A stretch of DNA of 60,744 nucleotides from Chloroflexota bacterium (GTDB lineage: Bacteria > Chloroflexota > JAJPGV01). Under the pieces are notes generated by a model. That model was not told the DNA's origin and did not search any database. It was given only the letters and a program-made list of their open reading frames with translations. Below are positions 8,854 to 17,127 of the stretch, one piece after another. The position numbers and the translations under genes are program-made. The DNA is taken from contig JAJPGV010000034.1 in the NCBI GenBank assembly GCA_021325635.1, positions 1 to 60,744 of the forward strand, in the 5' to 3' direction. Within the stretch, counting starts at the first letter, position 1; each line of letters starts with the position of its first letter.

Positions 8854-8926
8854 TGGACCTGAGGGGGCTCGAACCCCTGGCCTCGGCGATGCGAACGCCG
8901 CGCTCTCCCAGCTGAGCTACAGGCCC
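8854..8926 (-). tRNA. tRNA-Ala, anticodon CGC
   Basis: On the minus strand a full 73-base cloverleaf can be drawn. The acceptor stem GGGCCTG/CAGGTCC contains G3:U70, the alanine identity pair. The anticodon stem CGGCG/CGCCG holds loop TTCGCAT with anticodon CGC, reading GCG. The T arm has TTCGAGC and a stem of five pairs, and the discriminator base is A. The 3-prime CCA is not encoded (CCC follows). It sits between the sigma gene and a hypothetical gene. Confidence 0.96.
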
Positions 8927-8942
8927 AAATTGACCGCACGGG

Positions 8943-8951
8943 AGTATAACA
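8943..8951 (-). promoter_or_regulatory. Extended -10 promoter for tRNA-Ala
   Basis: On the minus strand TGTTATACT combines a TATACT -10 hexamer (8943-8948) with the TGn extension, 16 bases before the first base of the tRNA. No good -35 hexamer is visible, as is normal for extended -10 promoters. Confidence 0.5.
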
Positions 8952-8959
8952 ATTCGACA

Positions 8960-8984
8960 CGCCGCCCGGCCGCTTCGGGCGGCG
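8960..8984 (-). terminator. Strong GC hairpin before tRNA-Ala
   Basis: CGCCGCCCG (8960-8968) and CGGGCGGCG (8976-8984) form a perfect 9-pair stem with a 7-base loop. It lies 22 bases past the stop of the gene ending at 9006 and just above the tRNA promoter, a sensible place for a terminator separating the two. There is no T-run after it on the minus strand, so termination is inferred from position and stem strength. Confidence 0.45.
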
Positions 8985-9005
8985 CTTTACGCCGCCGGCG
9001 ATGCG

Positions 9006-9368
9006 TCAGGCGAAGCCTTCGCTCTCGAGCTCGGCGCTGAGGATCTGGACGTACTGCTCCAGCGCAGCCTGAATTTGCGGCTCGGCAGCCTGGTCGAACG
9101 GCAGCAGAGTGACGCGTGACGCCATCTCGGGCAGCGCGTAGATGTGGACCAGGGCAATAACCATCAGCTGGCGGTCTGTCGTGTCCGGCTTCCAGCGCAC
9201 GAAATAGCTGCGATCCTCCTCCATCCAGGTCCGCTGCGCGGCTTCGAACTGAGGGTGACTGCGGGCGGCATGAAACACCAGCCGCTCGGCCTCCTTCACT
9301 GTCATTGGTCCCGCCACGTCGAGCGTGGGTTTCCGCTCGGTCTCGGCGCCTGCCGCCCGCTCAGCCAC
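9006..9368 (-). CDS. Hypothetical protein paired with F420-type oxidoreductase
   Basis: A 120-residue protein I do not recognise. It is soluble, charged at the N-terminus and has no signal peptide or membrane segment. Central residues (RSYFVRWKPDTTDRQLMVIA) and an alternating C-terminal helix (QIQAALEQYVQILSAELE) suggest a small alpha-beta fold. It starts five bases after the stop of the LLM-class oxidoreductase, so the two form an operon and may work together. Coding is supported by the tight spacing and continuous frame. Confidence 0.55.
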   Translation of the reverse strand: MAERAAGAETERKPTLDVAGPMTVKEAERLVFHAARSHPQFEAAQRTWMEEDRSYFVRWKPDTTDRQLMVIALVHIYALPEMASRVTLLPFDQAAEPQIQAALEQYVQILSAELESEGFA

Positions 9369-9373
9369 GATCG

Positions 9374-10135
9374 TCAGCCTCGGGCTAGGGTCAGCAGGCG
9401 TTCCAGAGGGCGGAGGTCAAAAGGATGGCCGAGCTCGAGGACGACATACTGCGCGCCTGCCTCGAGGAGGCGGTCCACATCCTCGATCTCTTGCGGGCGG
9501 ACGTCTACGGTGCGCTCGATCTCGGCCGGGTTGCGGCCCTGCTTGCGACACCATTCATCCAGCACCTGGCTCTTGTGGCGGTAGTTTTCGGCTGGCCCGA
9601 AGGTGTTCCACATGTCGGCGTACTGCGCGGCCAGGCGCAATGTGACCTTCTCTCCGCCCCCGCCGATCAGGATGGGCATCTTGCCGACTGGCGGTGGATT
9701 CAGCTTGGCGAGGCGGCTCTTGATCCGAGGCAGGCTTTCGCCCAGCGCCTTGAGCCTGGTCGCCACCGTGCCGAACTCGTAGCCGTACTCGCGGTAGTCC
9801 CGCTCGAACCAGCCGGCGCCGATGCCGAGGATGGCCCGTCCACCGCTCAGGTGATCGACCGTCCGGGCCATGTCGGCAAGGAGATCCGGATTGCGGTAGC
9901 TGTTGCCGGTGACCATCGTCCCGACCTGGGCATGGGAGGTCTCCACGGCCATGGCTGTGACCAGCGTCCAGCCTTCGAAATGGGGGCCATTCGGATCGCC
10001 GTACAGCGGAAAGAAGTGATCCCAGGTCCAAATGCTGTCGACGTGAAGACGGTCCGCCTCACGCCAGGCATTTCGCAGGTCATGCATTGGGGTGTGTTGG
10101 GGATGGAGTTGAACGCCAACTTTGAACCGGGCCAT
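9374..10135 (-). CDS. LLM-class, F420-type flavin/deazaflavin oxidoreductase
   Basis: A 253-residue luciferase-like TIM-barrel protein. Motifs of F420-dependent members are visible: VDSIWTWDHFFPLYGDP near residues 32-48, VGTMVTGNSYRNPDLLADMARTVDHLSGGRAILGIGAGW, and PILIGGGGEKVTLRLAAQYADMWN. Such enzymes transfer hydride between coenzyme F420 (or FMN) and varied substrates; the substrate cannot be told. It is short for the family, lacking part of the usual insertion between strands 7 and 8, but the barrel appears complete. It is transcribed with the small gene at 9006-9368 and divergently from glgX. Confidence 0.85.
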   Translation of the reverse strand: MARFKVGVQLHPQHTPMHDLRNAWREADRLHVDSIWTWDHFFPLYGDPNGPHFEGWTLVTAMAVETSHAQVGTMVTGNSYRNPDLLADMARTVDHLSGGRAILGIGAGWFERDYREYGYEFGTVATRLKALGESLPRIKSRLAKLNPPPVGKMPILIGGGGEKVTLRLAAQYADMWNTFGPAENYRHKSQVLDEWCRKQGRNPAEIERTVDVRPQEIEDVDRLLEAGAQYVVLELGHPFDLRPLERLLTLARG

Positions 10136-10243
10136 ATGGCAATGCTACGCCCTGTGTCACTATCTGCACGGTGAACACCGACTTCCCAGTGCGAAGTTCG
10201 GGCCAGCGAACGAGCGGCACCACTCCTGCGTTGGGACTGCGCC

Positions 10244-12361
10244 ATGGCCCTGCCTGACAGCTTGCATGTGTGCCCTGGGCAGCCTTACCCGCTGGGGGCG
10301 ACGTTCGACGGCTCGGGCACCAATTTCTCCGTCTTCTCAGAGGTTGCCGAATGCGTGGAGCTATGCCTGTTCGACGGTGGCCACGAGCGGCGGTTGAAGC
10401 TGCCCGAGGTCACAGCCTTTTGCTGGCACGCCTACCTGCCCGACGTAGGGCCGGGAACGCAATACGGCCTCCGCGTGTACGGCCCTTGGGCGCCTGACCA
10501 GGGCTTCCGCTGCAATCCCGCCAAGCTCCTGCTCGATCCGTACGCGAAGGCGATCGAAGGGCAGGTGACGTGGCACAGCGCCGTCTATCCTTACCGGCCA
10601 GGAAGGGCTGAGGTCCCGGATAGGCGCGACAGCTCGCGCTACGTGCCGCGCTCTTTGGTGGTCAACCCGTACTTCGACTGGGCGGGAGATCGAGCGCCTC
10701 GCGTGCCGCTCAACGAATCGATCGTCTACGAGGCGCACGTCAAAGGTTTCAGCAAGCTCCACCCGGGGGTCCCGCGTGAGATTCGGGGGACGTACGCTGG
10801 GCTGTCTCATCCCGCCGCCATCGAGCATCTGCAGCAGCTCGGTGTCACGGCCGTGGAGCTGCTGCCGGTGCACCAGTTCGTCCATCCCCAGCACCTGCTC
10901 GATCGAGGCCTCCACAACTACTGGGGCTACGACTCCATCGGCTACTTCGCGCCGCACAACGAGTATGCCAGCGACCCGCGTGAAGGGCGCCAGGTGCAGG
11001 AGTTCAAGCGCATGGTCAAGGCCCTGCACGAGGCTGGCATCGAGGTCATCCTCGACGTGGTCTACAACCACACCGCCGAAGGCACGGCGCTGGGCCCCAT
11101 GCTGTCGTTCAAAGGACTGGACAACGCAGCCTACTACCGCCTGGACCCGAGGGATCCCCGGCTTTACGTGGACTACACGGGAACGGGCAACAGTCTCAAC
11201 GGACGCAGCCCGCACGTGCTCCAGCTGGTCATGGACAGCCTGCGTTACTGGATCCAGGAGATGCACGTCGACGGCTTCCGCTTCGACCTGGCGCCGACAC
11301 TGGCGCGCGAGATGCATGACGTGGACCGGCTGTCCTCGTTCTTCGACCTGATGCAGCAGGATCCGGTGGTGCGGCAGGTGAAGCTCATTGCCGAGCCGTG
11401 GGACGTGGGAGAAGGTGGCTACCAGGTAGGGAACTTTCCCACGCTGTGGTCGGAATGGAACGGCAAGTATCGGGACACTGTGCGTGACTACTGGCGCGGC
11501 CAGGACCGGACCCTCGCGGAGTTTGCGTATCGCTTCACCGGCAGCTCGGATCTGTACGCCCACAACGGCCGGCGGCCCTACGCCAGCGTCAACTTCGTGA
11601 CCTGCCACGACGGCTTCACCCTGGCGGACCTGGTGAGCTACAACGAGAAGCACAACGAGGCCAACGGCGAAGACAACATGGATGGCTCAGCCGACAATCG
11701 CTCGTGGAACGGCGGTGCTGAAGGGCCCTCCGCGGACGCGGCCGTCAATGAGCTTCGGGCCAGGCAGAAGCGCAACTTCCTGGCCACGCTGTTCCTGTCG
11801 CAAGGCATCCCCATGCTGCTCGGCGGCGACGAGATCGGCCGCTCGCAGCAGGGCAACAACAATGCCTACTGCCAAGACAACGAGCTGTCCTGGTTCGACT
11901 GGGAGCGAGCCGACGTCGATCTGCTGGCCTTCACCCGCTGGCTCATCCGGTTTCGCCGCGATCATCCGGTATTCCACCGGCGCCTGTGGTTCCAGGATCG
12001 TCCCATCTGGCACAGCGCCGCCCGGGAGATCGGCTGGTACAAGCCGGACGGCTGGGAGCTCACCGACGAGGACTGGCAGGCAGGTTTTGCCAAGTCGCTC
12101 GGCGTCTTCCTGAATGGCTCGGCTATCCCCAGCTTGGACGTCCGCGGCGAACGCGTCCAGGATGACAGCTTTTACCTGCTCTTCAACGGCCACCACGAGC
12201 GGCTCGACTTCACGCTGCCAGGCCCCGGTCTGGGCCGCAGCTGGGTTCAGGCCCTGGACACTGCCGAGCTGCTGCCTGGCGAAAATGGCACGACCTACGC
12301 CGCGAACAGCGTGGTGATCATGACCGGCCGCTCGTTGAAAGTGCTGCGGAGGACGGAGTAG
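10244..12361 (+). CDS. glgX: Glycogen debranching enzyme, GH13_11 type
   Basis: A 705-residue isoamylase-type enzyme that hydrolyses alpha-1,6 branches of glycogen. An N-terminal CBM48 domain (GATFDGSGTNFSVFSEVAECVELCLFD, in part) is followed by the GH13 barrel. The four conserved regions are present: DVVYNH, DGFRFDLA with the nucleophile Asp, IAEPWDVG with the acid/base Glu, and NFVTCHDGF with the stabilising His-Asp. The family-typical NGEDNMDG and GDEIGRSQQGNNNAYCQDNE segments also match GlgX/TreX. The ATG at 10244 begins just before the conserved GQPYPLGA. It stands alone on the plus strand; no glgA, glgB or glgC is in the window. Confidence 0.93.
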   Translation: MALPDSLHVCPGQPYPLGATFDGSGTNFSVFSEVAECVELCLFDGGHERRLKLPEVTAFCWHAYLPDVGPGTQYGLRVYGPWAPDQGFRCNPAKLLLDPYAKAIEGQVTWHSAVYPYRPGRAEVPDRRDSSRYVPRSLVVNPYFDWAGDRAPRVPLNESIVYEAHVKGFSKLHPGVPREIRGTYAGLSHPAAIEHLQQLGVTAVELLPVHQFVHPQHLLDRGLHNYWGYDSIGYFAPHNEYASDPREGRQVQEFKRMVKALHEAGIEVILDVVYNHTAEGTALGPMLSFKGLDNAAYYRLDPRDPRLYVDYTGTGNSLNGRSPHVLQLVMDSLRYWIQEMHVDGFRFDLAPTLAREMHDVDRLSSFFDLMQQDPVVRQVKLIAEPWDVGEGGYQVGNFPTLWSEWNGKYRDTVRDYWRGQDRTLAEFAYRFTGSSDLYAHNGRRPYASVNFVTCHDGFTLADLVSYNEKHNEANGEDNMDGSADNRSWNGGAEGPSADAAVNELRARQKRNFLATLFLSQGIPMLLGGDEIGRSQQGNNNAYCQDNELSWFDWERADVDLLAFTRWLIRFRRDHPVFHRRLWFQDRPIWHSAAREIGWYKPDGWELTDEDWQAGFAKSLGVFLNGSAIPSLDVRGERVQDDSFYLLFNGHHERLDFTLPGPGLGRSWVQALDTAELLPGENGTTYAANSVVIMTGRSLKVLRRTE

Positions 12362-12373
12362 GGCCGGGAGTGT

Positions 12374-13270
12374 TCAGCTGGCCGGCTTCGGGCGGCGCGT
12401 CCGGCGGGGAGCGGTAGAGGCTGCCTGAGGTGTCGGATCCGCGTTGCCGTTGTTGTGCAGCAGCGTGGCAGCGGCCGAGTGCCCGGTAAGCCGGTAATCG
12501 GGGGCCTGGATGGCCCACACTTCGGTGAACTGGTTGTCGAACATGCGCGAGCGGATGCGCGGCTCCACGTCCTCCGCCTCGGCGTTGCTGGTGAAGATCG
12601 TGGGCAGCTGGTTGTTGTAGCGGTAGTTCACCAGCTGAAACAGCGTTTCATTCACCCACGGCGTGCTGTGCTCGACCCCTAGGTCGTCGAGGACGAGGAA
12701 CTCGATGCTCTTGATGCGCTGGAAATACTCTTCGGAGGCGGTCTCATTGCGCGGATTGAAGGCTGCGCGCAGGTAGTCGAGGAAGTCCGGCACCACGACG
12801 AAGATGGCCGGCCGCTCGAGCACGGCGATGCGATGGTTGACGGCGGCCGCCGCCAGGTGCGTCTTGCCGCAGCCGTACTTGCCGTAGAGCAGCAGCCAGC
12901 CTTGGGGCCAGGGTTTCTCGGCGTAGCTGCGGACGGCGTCCCACACGTCGAACAGGTTATGGCTGACCTCCTCGGGGATCTCGCCTTCGCGGAAGTCGAA
13001 CGAATCGAAGGTCATGCGCGAGAGGGCGTTCAGCCCGCTTTCCTCGCGCAGCTGCTGCCGACGGCGCTCGTGGCGCTTGCGCTGGGTGCATTCGCAGGGG
13101 AACACGCGCCCATAGTTCGGATCATCCGAGGGAACGTTGTAGTACAGCCAGCCGGCGCCCTGGCAGACCGGGCAGGCAGGAGGGTTAGTGGCGGAAGAGG
13201 TGTCCGAACTCGCCTTTGAGGTAGTGGTCGGGATCGTATACCGCGCCAGGATGTCGCCCAAACGTTCCAT
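12374..13270 (-). CDS. DnaC/DnaI-like helicase-loader ATPase
   Basis: A 298-residue AAA+ ATPase. The N-terminus has a CxxC...CxC zinc ribbon (C33, C36, C59, C61), then Walker A GKYGCGKT at 130-137, Walker B FLVLDDLG, the IFTSNA sensor-1 region and an arginine-rich segment RIRSRMFD. This architecture matches DnaI/DnaC helicase loaders, which place the replicative helicase on DNA. A disordered basic tail (PRRTRRPKPAS) closes it. It is the last gene of rplI-dnaB-dnaD-like-dnaC-like, which supports the loader role over an IstB-type transposition ATPase. Its ATG lies 86 bases inside the preceding gene, an unusually long overlap; no better start exists before the zinc ribbon. Confidence 0.83.
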   Translation of the reverse strand: MERLGDILARYTIPTTTSKASSDTSSATNPPACPVCQGAGWLYYNVPSDDPNYGRVFPCECTQRKRHERRRQQLREESGLNALSRMTFDSFDFREGEIPEEVSHNLFDVWDAVRSYAEKPWPQGWLLLYGKYGCGKTHLAAAAVNHRIAVLERPAIFVVVPDFLDYLRAAFNPRNETASEEYFQRIKSIEFLVLDDLGVEHSTPWVNETLFQLVNYRYNNQLPTIFTSNAEAEDVEPRIRSRMFDNQFTEVWAIQAPDYRLTGHSAAATLLHNNGNADPTPQAASTAPRRTRRPKPAS

Positions 13271-13916
13271 CTTCTCGTCCCTCGGCCGCCCAGCGGGCCA
13301 GTATATTCTTGATGTAGCGCCAGTTCCGTTTATTGCGCTCGACCGCGATGTGGAATGCCTCCTCGATCCACGGCTCGGGATAGCTTGCCTCGGCCTCCAT
13401 CAGCTCCTCGGCGATCATTCGCGTCAACAGGCCCACATTCTGCTCGTAAAGCGTGAAAATGTTGGGCTTGGGCGTGACCAGCTCCGCCGACTCAGAGCTG
13501 CCGAGGCGCTCGCGCAGCTCGTTTGCCCGGGCCCCGGGAGCCCCGAGCTCGCGCAGCAGCGCGCGGCCCCGTTCCGTGTTCAGCAGAAACCACTCTTCGG
13601 CCCGGTCGCCATCTCGCACGGTAAGACGAAGGAGCGAGCCGCGCTGTGACGCGCGCTCCAGCGCGTGATCCAGCACGTCGGGCAGTGAGCGCAGGTCCCC
13701 GGTCGCGCTCAAGCTCGCCTGCAGGATCTCGTCCCGAGAGAGCTGCAGGCGAGAGACACAGCGCGGCCAGCCTTTCTGCTTGGCCAGCAGGGCGACGATG
13801 TGCAGCAGGACCTTGATCTCAGCCAGATCGTCCATCTGCGGTAGGAGCTGGTCGAAGAAGGCGTTGGGCAGCTGCGTGAACTCCGTTGACTTGGAGAAGC
13901 CCGCGAATGGCTTCAT
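13185..13916 (-). CDS. DnaD-like primosomal protein
   Basis: I read this from the ATG at 13916 (MKPFAGFSKS), giving 243 residues; the frame is open much further upstream but only as a shadow of dnaB. The N-terminal half (ESTEFTQLPN-like start, FTQLPNAFFDQLLPQMDDLAEIKVLLHI, in part) resembles a DnaD winged-helix domain. The C-terminal half (IFTLYEQNVGLLTRMIAEEL, then WIEEAFHIAVERNKRNWRYIKNILARW) is the DnaB_2/DnaD C-terminal domain with its YxxxIL(x)W-type motif. Such proteins assist helicase loading at origins or during restart. It sits directly between dnaB and the loader gene, which fits. Confidence 0.83.
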   Translation of the reverse strand: MKPFAGFSKSTEFTQLPNAFFDQLLPQMDDLAEIKVLLHIVALLAKQKGWPRCVSRLQLSRDEILQASLSATGDLRSLPDVLDHALERASQRGSLLRLTVRDGDRAEEWFLLNTERGRALLRELGAPGARANELRERLGSSESAELVTPKPNIFTLYEQNVGLLTRMIAEELMEAEASYPEPWIEEAFHIAVERNKRNWRYIKNILARWAAEGREDGTFGRHPGAVYDPDHYLKGEFGHLFRH

Positions 13917-13935
13917 GACGCAGGATACGCAGGCA

Positions 13936-15309
13936 TCAGTAGCGGTCCTCCGAGCCGGGCGCCTGCGGGAACTCGCTGAACTGCTGGTAGCTGCCGAAGA
14001 ATTGCAGGGCCACTTCGCCGACGGGGCCGTTGCGGTGCTTGGCGATGATGATGTCCGCCTGGTTGTCCTGGTCGGTGGCATTGCGATCGCGGCTGATGAA
14101 CATAACGATGTCGGCATCCTGTTCGATCGAGCCCGATTCGCGCAGATCCGACAGCTGCGGGCGCTGGTCGGAGCGGCTTTCGATGGCCCGCGAGAGCTGT
14201 GACACCGCCAGCACGGGTATCTGCAGCTCACGGGCCATGGCTTTGAGCTGACGGGTAATCTCGGAGACTTCCTGCACGCGGTTGTCCCTGCCCCGTCCGC
14301 TGCTGCCGTGCATGAGCTGCAGGTAGTCGACGATGACCATGCCCAGCCCCTGCTCGGCCTGGATGCGGCGCACCTTGCTGCGCATCTCCATGACCGAGAC
14401 CTCACCGCTGTCGTCGAAGTAGATGGGCAGCTGTGCCAGCTTGCCAATGGCATCGACGACGCGAGCGTGCTCCCACTCCTGGATGTTGCCGTTGCGCAGG
14501 TGCTGCAGGTTCACGCCGGCTCGGCAGGCGATCATGCGCTGCACCAGCTGCTCGGCCGACATTTCGAGGTTGAAGATAGCTATCCCCTGTTGACGGTCCC
14601 CGATTTCCATCGCGTGCTGGGCTACGTGGTCGGCGATGTTCAGGATGAAGGCCGTCTTGCCGATGCCTGGCCGGGCGGCCAGGATGATGAGGTCTGACTT
14701 CTGGAAGCCGCCGAGCTTGTTGTCGATCTTGCTGAAGCCGCTGGGCAGGCCGGTGAGCTTGCCGGCATTGGCCAGGATGGCTTCCAGGTTCTCGAAGTAG
14801 ACGCTGAGGACACCGTCGATGGGCACGAACTCGCCCTTGGTGCGCCGTTGGACCAGCTGAAAGAGCAGCTGCTCGGACTGGTCGAAGGCTTCCTCGACCT
14901 CGAGCGTGTCGTCGTAGCCAATGGTGGCGATCCGTCCGGCCACGGAGATGAGCCGCCGTTTGAGAGCGGTTCGCTCAACGATGTGGGCGTAATGCTCGAC
15001 GTGGATGGCGGTTGGCACGATCGTGGCCAGCGAATGGATGTAGCCCAGGCCGCCTGCATCGGCCAGCTGGCCGCGCCGCTCGAGCTCGTCCGTAACGGTG
15101 ACGATGTCGGCCGGCTCTCGCCGCTCGTACAGCTGCAGCATGGCCTCATAGATGTGGCGGTGGCTGTTGCGAAAGAAATCCTCCGCGTGCAGGAAGCCCG
15201 AGACCTTGACCAGCGCATCGCGGTCCAGCAGCAGACTGCCGATGACAGCCTGCTCCGCGTCGACGTTGCTCGGCGGAAGCTTCTCGATGACCGAGGGCGC
15301 TATGGCCAA
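13936..15309 (-). CDS. dnaB: Replicative DNA helicase DnaB
   Basis: A 457-residue RecA-fold hexameric helicase that unwinds DNA ahead of the replisome. The N-terminal domain begins PPSNVDAEQAVIGSLLLDRD and continues through EDFFRNSHRHIYEAM. The ATPase domain has Walker A ARPGIGKTA (213-220), FNLEMSAEQLVQRMIA, Walker B in GMVIVDYLQLM, and the QLSRAIESRSDQRPQLSDLR block with ESGSIEQDADIVMF. No intein is present. It lies 100 bases below rplI and 20 bases above the dnaD-like gene, all minus strand. Confidence 0.96.
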   Translation of the reverse strand: MAIAPSVIEKLPPSNVDAEQAVIGSLLLDRDALVKVSGFLHAEDFFRNSHRHIYEAMLQLYERREPADIVTVTDELERRGQLADAGGLGYIHSLATIVPTAIHVEHYAHIVERTALKRRLISVAGRIATIGYDDTLEVEEAFDQSEQLLFQLVQRRTKGEFVPIDGVLSVYFENLEAILANAGKLTGLPSGFSKIDNKLGGFQKSDLIILAARPGIGKTAFILNIADHVAQHAMEIGDRQQGIAIFNLEMSAEQLVQRMIACRAGVNLQHLRNGNIQEWEHARVVDAIGKLAQLPIYFDDSGEVSVMEMRSKVRRIQAEQGLGMVIVDYLQLMHGSSGRGRDNRVQEVSEITRQLKAMARELQIPVLAVSQLSRAIESRSDQRPQLSDLRESGSIEQDADIVMFISRDRNATDQDNQADIIIAKHRNGPVGEVALQFFGSYQQFSEFPQAPGSEDRY

Positions 15310-15408
15310 CGACTGGTTCCTCCGGGCAGCGGAGCTGGGCAGGATGCTTCATGGCCGGCCAGGGTCCCGAGGCCAGGGGCCGGATGAAACGCTGTCGAGG
15401 AGATCGTC

Positions 15409-15855
15409 CTAGCTCTCCTCTTCAACGACCACCTTGAGCTTCGGTTCCAGGCCGTGGCCCACATGCACCGCTACCTGGTAGTCACCCAGCCGCTTGATGG
15501 GCTCCTCCAGCGCGATGTCCCGTTTGTCCAGCTCGATGTTGTGCTGCTTCTTGAGCTGGTAGGCGACATCCTGGGCCGTCACCGACCCGTGCAGGCGCTT
15601 TTGGGCGCCAACTTTTACCGCGAGCTTGAGGCTGAGCGACTCGATCTGGTGGGCCAGCGCCTGGGCCTCGGCCAGCGCTCGCGCCGCCCGTTTGGCCTCA
15701 GCCTGCCGGCGGGCTTCGAGCTCCTTCAGGGCCTCCGGCGTAGCCGCTCTGGCCAGGCCCCGAGGCATCAAGAAGTTGCGCGCATATCCATCGGCGACGT
15801 CCTTGACGTCGCCAGCTTTGGCATGCTCAACATCCTTAAGGAAAACGACCTTCAT
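15409..15855 (-). CDS. rplI: 50S ribosomal protein L9
   Basis: A 148-residue protein with the L9 N-terminal signature [20 protein letters not shown] and [14 protein letters not shown] long central helix (about residues 45-75) and a C-terminal domain with [21 protein letters not shown] and [12 protein letters not shown] follow. L9 binds 23S rRNA near the L1 stalk. It heads the operon with dnaB, a common bacterial arrangement; rpsR and ssb, often just upstream, are absent here because rlmN is divergent. Confidence 0.96.
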   Translation of the reverse strand: MKVVFLKDVEHAKAGDVKDVADGYARNFLMPRGLARAATPEALKELEARRQAEAKRAARALAEAQALAHQIESLSLKLAVKVGAQKRLHGSVTAQDVAYQLKKQHNIELDKRDIALEEPIKRLGDYQVAVHVGHGLEPKLKVVVEEES

Positions 15856-15891
15856 GAAAAATCCCTCACACTAGCACGATCACGAGCGGTT

Positions 15892-15918
15892 ATTGTGACA
15901 CTTTCCAGGCGGTGTCAA
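15892..15918 (-). promoter_or_regulatory. Promoter of the rplI-dnaB operon with overlapping inverted repeat
   Basis: On the minus strand a perfect TTGACA (15913-15918) is followed after 15 bases by CACAAT (15892-15897), a fair -35/-10 pair 37 bases before the rplI start. TGACAC (15896-15901) and GTGTCA (15912-15917) form a perfect inverted repeat that spans the spacer, so a regulator bound there would block the promoter. Confidence 0.5.
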
Positions 15919-16036
15919 GGCCAAGCGACCCACGAAAAGTTTGAAATATTCAGGCGGCGATTTTGGCTCCTGCAGACAGGGTAGCAAGTTCTTAGGACAG
16001 GTGTTCTAGTGCTGCCGTCCACGATATTCTCCGTGG

Positions 16037-17095
16037 GTGGCAGTTACGGCCGGCTCGGCGAGCTTTGGCGCTCGGCTTGACGAGGCGCTGCGAACGCTGG
16101 GGCAGCCTGCTTATCGGGCGCGTCAGGTGCGCGAGTGGAAGTACCGCCGGCTGGCGGCCGGCTATGCCGAGATGGGTAATCTGCCCGCCGGTCTGCGCCA
16201 GGAGCTTGGCCGCACGGTTCCGCTGAGCGCGGTTGAGCCCATCCAGGAGCTGCGTTCGGACGATGGCCGCACCACGAAGGCCCTGCTGCGTTTGGCCGAT
16301 AACCAGCTGGTCGAGGCCGTGCTGATGCGCCAGCAGGGGCTGAATGAAGAGGCGCCGCGCAACACGGTGTGCCTCTCCAGCCAGGCCGGCTGCAAGATGC
16401 GCTGCTCGTTTTGCGCGACCGGCCACGGTGGCTGGCGGCGCGACCTCACATCCGACGAGATTGCCGACCAGGCGCTGCACTTCGCACGCGTGCTCAAGGG
16501 GGAAGGGGAGCACGTCACGAACGTCGTGTTCATGGGCATGGGGGAGCCGCTCGACAACTACGACGGCGTGATCGAAGCGATTCGTCTGCTCAACAGTCGC
16601 GAGGCGTTCGGTCTCGGGGCCCGCAATATGACGGTTTCGACGTGCGGACTGGTTCCGGCGATTCGCCGGCTGGCGAATGAGCCGGCGCAGGTAAACCTGG
16701 CCGTGTCGCTGGCAGCCACTACGGACGAGCGGCGGAGCGAGCTCATCCCGCTCAACAGGCGCTACCCGATCGCCGAGCTGCTCGCCGCGTGCGATGACTA
16801 TGCTCGGCAGACGCGGCGGCGAGTGAGCTTCGAGTACGTGCTCATAGCAGGGATAAACGACTCGCTCGATGAGGCCCAACGCCTCAAAGCCCTGATGCAT
16901 GGCCGCTTGGCGCACGTGAACCTGATTCCACTGAATCCGGTGGAAGGGGACGCCTACGAGCGGCCGGATGAGCTGGCGGTGCGGCGTTTCGCCAAGGTCT
17001 TGCGAGAAGGGCGCGTGCCGGCGACCGTGCGCTACTCGAAGGGAGTGGACATCGTCGCCGGCTGCGGTCAGCTGCGCGCCCAACGCGTCGGCTGA
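16037..17095 (+). CDS. rlmN: 23S rRNA (A2503-C2) / tRNA (A37-C2) methyltransferase
   Basis: A radical SAM methyltransferase of 352 residues. The cluster motif CKMRCSFC is preceded by the conserved VCLSSQAGC. FMGMGEPLDNYD and STCGLVPAIRRLA are typical. The C-terminal GVDIVAGCGQL carries the Cys that forms the protein-RNA intermediate. It methylates A2503 of 23S rRNA and A37 of some tRNAs. I use the GTG at 16037; just before it CCACG (16019-16023) and CGTGG (16032-16036) form a hairpin that touches the start codon, and no clear ribosome-binding site is seen, so initiation may be structured or leaderless. Confidence 0.94.
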   Translation: MAVTAGSASFGARLDEALRTLGQPAYRARQVREWKYRRLAAGYAEMGNLPAGLRQELGRTVPLSAVEPIQELRSDDGRTTKALLRLADNQLVEAVLMRQQGLNEEAPRNTVCLSSQAGCKMRCSFCATGHGGWRRDLTSDEIADQALHFARVLKGEGEHVTNVVFMGMGEPLDNYDGVIEAIRLLNSREAFGLGARNMTVSTCGLVPAIRRLANEPAQVNLAVSLAATTDERRSELIPLNRRYPIAELLAACDDYARQTRRRVSFEYVLIAGINDSLDEAQRLKALMHGRLAHVNLIPLNPVEGDAYERPDELAVRRFAKVLREGRVPATVRYSKGVDIVAGCGQLRAQRVG

Positions 17096-17127
17096 GGCAG
17101 CCAGCCCGCCTGATCCCTGAGCCCCGA

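Noticed and set aside
8742-8960. N-terminal extension of the sigma factor
   Set aside because: It is the tRNA-Ala gene read as protein; the real start is the ATG at 8741 behind GGGAG.
10361-11653. 430-residue minus-strand open frame inside glgX
   Set aside because: Antisense shadow of a GH13 enzyme with all four conserved regions; no motifs of its own.
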